From an uncultured Clostridia bacterium (GTDB lineage Bacteria > Bacillota > Clostridia > Oscillospirales > Acutalibacteraceae): a DNA stretch of 5,710 bases. The notes beneath the pieces were generated by a model. The model ran no database searches and was not told where the DNA came from. It was given only the letters and a program-made list of their open reading frames with translations. Numbering within the stretch: the stretch's first letter is position 1; every line of letters begins with the position of its first letter. Where the stretch lies: the NCBI GenBank assembly GCA_946610835.1, contig CAMOCU010000078.1, positions 1 to 5,710 on the forward strand. Reading direction: 5' to 3'. Positions 3,984-5,710 of the stretch are shown here, in pieces. Made by a program: the position numbers and the translations under genes.

Positions 3984-5710
3984 CGCTTGCGGAAACAGCC
4001 GGATTTTGCTTTGGCGTGGATCGCGCAGTGCGCATGACGTATGCGCTCGCCGGTCAAACACAGCATGTTGTGACGCTTGGCCCGCTGATTCATAACCCGC
4101 AGGTCGTGGAGGATCTGCGTCAAAAGGGTGTAACGGCTGTCGATGACCCGGCCGACGTGCCGCCGGACGCTACGGTCGTCCTGCGGGCGCACGGCGTGAG
4201 CGCCGCGGTGTGCGATGCTCTCCGCGCGCGCGGTGTGCAAATTGTGGACGCCACTTGCCCCTTTGTGCGTAAAATTCACCATATCGTTTCCGAAGCAAAG
4301 GATGGCGTTTGGATCGCAGGCGACGCGGCGCATCCGGAGGTGCAGGGCATTTGCGGCCATTGCAGCGCTCCGGTCGCGGTATTTCCGAATAGCGAAAAAT
4401 TAGAAAAAATGTTGTCCGAATCCGAAGATGTTTCTAAAAAAGAAATATATTTTGTCGCACAGACAACTTTTTCCATAAATGAGTGGAAAAACTGTAAAAA
4501 AATCATAAAAAAACACTGTACAAACGCAAAAATTTTTGATACAATATGTAATGCGACACAAACGCGTCAGAGTGAAGCGCAGCGAATTGCTGCCGCATCG
4601 GATGCGATGGTCGTGATCGGCGGCCGGCACAGCAGCAATACGGCGAAGCTCTTCGCTCTGTGCAGCGCCTGCTGCCCTACCATTTTGATCGAGCATGCCG
4701 CGGAGCTTCGGCCAGAGGATTTCCGCGCGTGCCGCAGCATTGGTGTAACCGCAGGAGCCTCCACTCCTGCCGGCATTATAAAGGAGGTACTAAAAACAAT
4801 GTCCGAAATCGTGGAAACCAATTCAGTCGAACTTGAAAGGGCTGCGCAAACGGCAGTCGCAGAGGAGGTGAAAAATGCCGAACCTGCCAAGTCGATCGAC
4901 GAGATGGACTTTTCGGAGGCTCTGGAAGAATCGCTTAAGAGCATGAGCACTGACCAGAAGGTCAAGGGTATCGTTATGGGCTTCTCCCCCACGGAGATTC
5001 AGGTCGACATCGGCCGCAAGCATGCCGGATTTGTCCCGCTGGATGAATACAGCAACGATCCCACCGCTGATCCCCAGAAGGAGCTGAAGATCGGCGACGA
5101 GATCGATCTGCTCATCATGAAGACCAACGACGCCGAGGGCACCGTGATGCTGTCCAAAAAGCGCTGCGATGCTGCTCAGGCATGGAATGATATCATCGAA
5201 GCCGAAGCAGACGGTTCTATCTTTGAAGGCACCGTCATCGAAGTCATCAAGGGCGGCGTTCTTGTCGCCACCAAGGGTATCCGGGTATTCGTGCCCGCCA
5301 GCCTTGCTACCGAATCCAGAAACCAGCCGCTCGAGGATCTGTTGCGCACAAAGGTGCGCCTGCGCATCATCGAAGTCAACAAGCAGCGCAGACGTGCTGT
5401 CGGCTCCATCCGTGCTGTTCTGCGTGAAGAGCGCAAGGAAAAGGCGGACGCTTTCTGGGCGCAGGCAGCTGTCGGTCAGGTCTATCAGGGTACTGTCAAG
5501 TCCCTTACCTCTTACGGCGCGTTTGTCGACATCGGCGGCGTGGACGGCATGGTGCACATTTCCGAACTGAGCTGGAAGCGCATTAAGCATCCGAGTGATG
5601 TGCTGAAAGTCGGCGACGAGATCGAAGTGTACATCAAGGCGCTCGACACCGAAAAGAAGAAGATTTCTTTGGGCTACAAGAAGGCAGAGGATAATCCGTG
5701 GGAGATCCTG
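3962..5710 (+). CDS. ispH: IspH-ribosomal protein S1 fusion (3' end outside window)
   Basis: The frame is open from ATG 3962 to the window end: 583 residues without a stop. Residues 1-280 are 4-hydroxy-3-methylbut-2-enyl diphosphate reductase, the last MEP-pathway step, reducing HMBPP to IPP and DMAPP. The three [4Fe-4S] ligands are present: Cys16 (GFCFGV), Cys99 (DATCP) and Cys196 (TICNAT). So are His44, His77, His124 and Glu126 (AHPEV), QTT (167-169), SSN (224-226) and TAGAS (263-267). Residues 281-330 are an acidic linker. Then come S1 RNA-binding domains at about 331-400, 416-486 and 503-574; a fourth probably lies outside. Such fusions are annotated in Clostridia. The start overlaps plsC by 22 bases with AAAGGA (3946-3951) upstream, and no other start codon precedes GFCFGV. 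Residues ~142-198 are encoded by very AT-rich DNA. An internal start at 4799 may also make free S1. Confidence 0.93.
   Translation, partial: MGERTRITLAETAGFCFGVDRAVRMTYALAGQTQHVVTLGPLIHNPQVVEDLRQKGVTAVDDPADVPPDATVVLRAHGVSAAVCDALRARGVQIVDATCPFVRKIHHIVSEAKDGVWIAGDAAHPEVQGICGHCSAPVAVFPNSEKLEKMLSESEDVSKKEIYFVAQTTFSINEWKNCKKIIKKHCTNAKIFDTICNATQTRQSEAQRIAAASDAMVVIGGRHSSNTAKLFALCSACCPTILIEHAAELRPEDFRACRSIGVTAGASTPAGIIKEVLKTMSEIVETNSVELERAAQTAVAEEVKNAEPAKSIDEMDFSEALEESLKSMSTDQKVKGIVMGFSPTEIQVDIGRKHAGFVPLDEYSNDPTADPQKELKIGDEIDLLIMKTNDAEGTVMLSKKRCDAAQAWNDIIEAEADGSIFEGTVIEVIKGGVLVATKGIRVFVPASLATESRNQPLEDLLRTKVRLRIIEVNKQRRRAVGSIRAVLREERKEKADAFWAQAAVGQVYQGTVKSLTSYGAFVDIGGVDGMVHISELSWKRIKHPSDVLKVGDEIEVYIKALDTEKKKISLGYKKAEDNPWEIL
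4386..4555 (+). other. AT-rich island inside the ispH coding region
   Basis: My count gives 51 G+C in 180 bases (28%) for 4381-4560, against 113 in 180 (63%) for 4201-4380 and 76 in 120 (63%) for 4561-4680. The island encodes IspH residues ~142-198, including the QTT motif and the cluster ligand Cys196, so the protein stays intact. Its codons are unlike the rest of the window: AAA runs, ATA for Ile, TGT for Cys. It also holds a promoter-like sequence. It may reflect local recombination or selection for a regulatory function. Confidence 0.85.
4517..4545 (+). promoter_or_regulatory. Candidate intragenic promoter for rpsA
   Basis: TGTACA (4517-4522, 4 of 6 to TTGACA), a 17-base spacer and TACAAT (4540-4545, 5 of 6 to TATAAT) with a TG at 4537-4538 form an extended -10 promoter-like element on the coding strand within ispH. 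A transcript starting near 4552 would have a leader of about 250 bases before the internal S1 start at 4799. It lies at the end of the AT-rich island, where chance matches are more likely. Confidence 0.4.
4781..4788 (+). promoter_or_regulatory. Strong internal ribosome binding site for S1
   Basis: AAGGAGGT is a near-perfect complement to the 16S rRNA 3' end. It lies inside the ispH frame 10 bases before the in-frame ATG at 4799. It is at least as strong as the sites of the stand-alone genes in this window and sits exactly where IspH homology ends, so it probably marks the ancestral and perhaps still used S1 start. Confidence 0.72.
4799..5710 (+). CDS. rpsA: Ribosomal protein S1, possible separate product from an internal start (3' end outside window)
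   Basis: Translation from ATG 4799, in frame with ispH, would give S1 without the reductase; 304 residues are visible. It begins with an acidic, flexible segment (about residues 1-50), then three S1 OB-fold domains at about 52-121, 137-207 and 224-295. The third has the classic pattern GTVKSLTSYGAFVDIGGVDG followed by MVHISELSW. S1 binds mRNA and, in many bacteria, helps load it on the 30S subunit. Lysine codons in the S1 domains are 22 AAG to 2 AAA, against 4 AAG to 12 AAA in the IspH half, which fits a highly expressed ribosomal gene. The strong site at 4781-4788 supports separate initiation; that a free S1 is made is an inference. This entry is nested within the fusion. Confidence 0.6.
   Translation, partial: MSEIVETNSVELERAAQTAVAEEVKNAEPAKSIDEMDFSEALEESLKSMSTDQKVKGIVMGFSPTEIQVDIGRKHAGFVPLDEYSNDPTADPQKELKIGDEIDLLIMKTNDAEGTVMLSKKRCDAAQAWNDIIEAEADGSIFEGTVIEVIKGGVLVATKGIRVFVPASLATESRNQPLEDLLRTKVRLRIIEVNKQRRRAVGSIRAVLREERKEKADAFWAQAAVGQVYQGTVKSLTSYGAFVDIGGVDGMVHISELSWKRIKHPSDVLKVGDEIEVYIKALDTEKKKISLGYKKAEDNPWEIL

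Noticed and set aside
3830..4360. 176-codon minus-strand ORF across the plsC/ispH junction
   Set aside because: It is opposite two conserved genes and its sequence has no family-like pattern.
4446..4451. TATATT as another -10 box in the AT-rich island
   Set aside because: There is no acceptable -35 sequence at 16-18 bases upstream and no TG extension.
4823..5590. 255-codon minus-strand ORF opposite the S1 region
   Set aside because: It is antisense to conserved S1 domains, has no recognisable domain, and its openness follows from the strong codon bias of the sense strand.

Overview
The window looks like chromosomal core-genome DNA from a Gram-positive member of the class Clostridia, most likely a relatively high-GC Oscillospiraceae/Ruminococcaceae-type organism. 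The lineage call is an inference. It rests on the order cmk-plsC-ispH-rpsA, on the fusion of ispH to the ribosomal protein S1 gene (a Clostridia trait), on strong AGGAGG-type ribosome binding sites, and on a thymidylate synthase of the Bacillus subtilis ThyA type. No mobile element, tRNA, rRNA or CRISPR array is visible.

Layout: bases 1-288 hold the 3' end of a MarR-family regulator gene. A UUCG-tetraloop intrinsic terminator (310-333) closes that unit. A well-formed sigma-A promoter (355-383), overlapped by an ATGTAT palindromic motif that could be an operator, then starts a tight co-directional cluster that runs off the right edge: a diacylglycerol-kinase-family lipid kinase (421-1335), thyA (1332-2162), folA (2175-2678), cmk (2675-3343), plsC (3336-3983) and an ispH-rpsA fusion (3962 to beyond 5710). 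Apart from a 12-base gap between thyA and folA, every gene overlaps the next by 4 to 22 bases, so the cluster is probably one operon. No stretch over 300 bases lacks a gene.

How the genes fit together: ThyA makes dTMP and oxidises methylene-THF to dihydrofolate, which FolA reduces back to THF. Cmk phosphorylates CMP/dCMP. The lipid kinase and PlsC both lead to phosphatidic acid by different routes. IspH makes the isoprenoid precursors IPP and DMAPP, and S1 acts on the ribosome. The theme is DNA precursors, membrane lipid and translation capacity, that is, growth.

The most interesting part is the ispH-rpsA gene. It reads through without a stop, yet it keeps a near-perfect Shine-Dalgarno sequence (AAGGAGGT, 4781-4788) in front of an in-frame ATG (4799) exactly at the IspH/S1 junction, so one ORF may yield both a fusion and a free S1. 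Inside the ispH half lies a sharply bounded ~170-base AT-rich island (about 28% GC against about 63% on either side) that contains a promoter-like sequence. A second oddity is that PlsC has Ala where the catalytic HX4D motif should have Asp.
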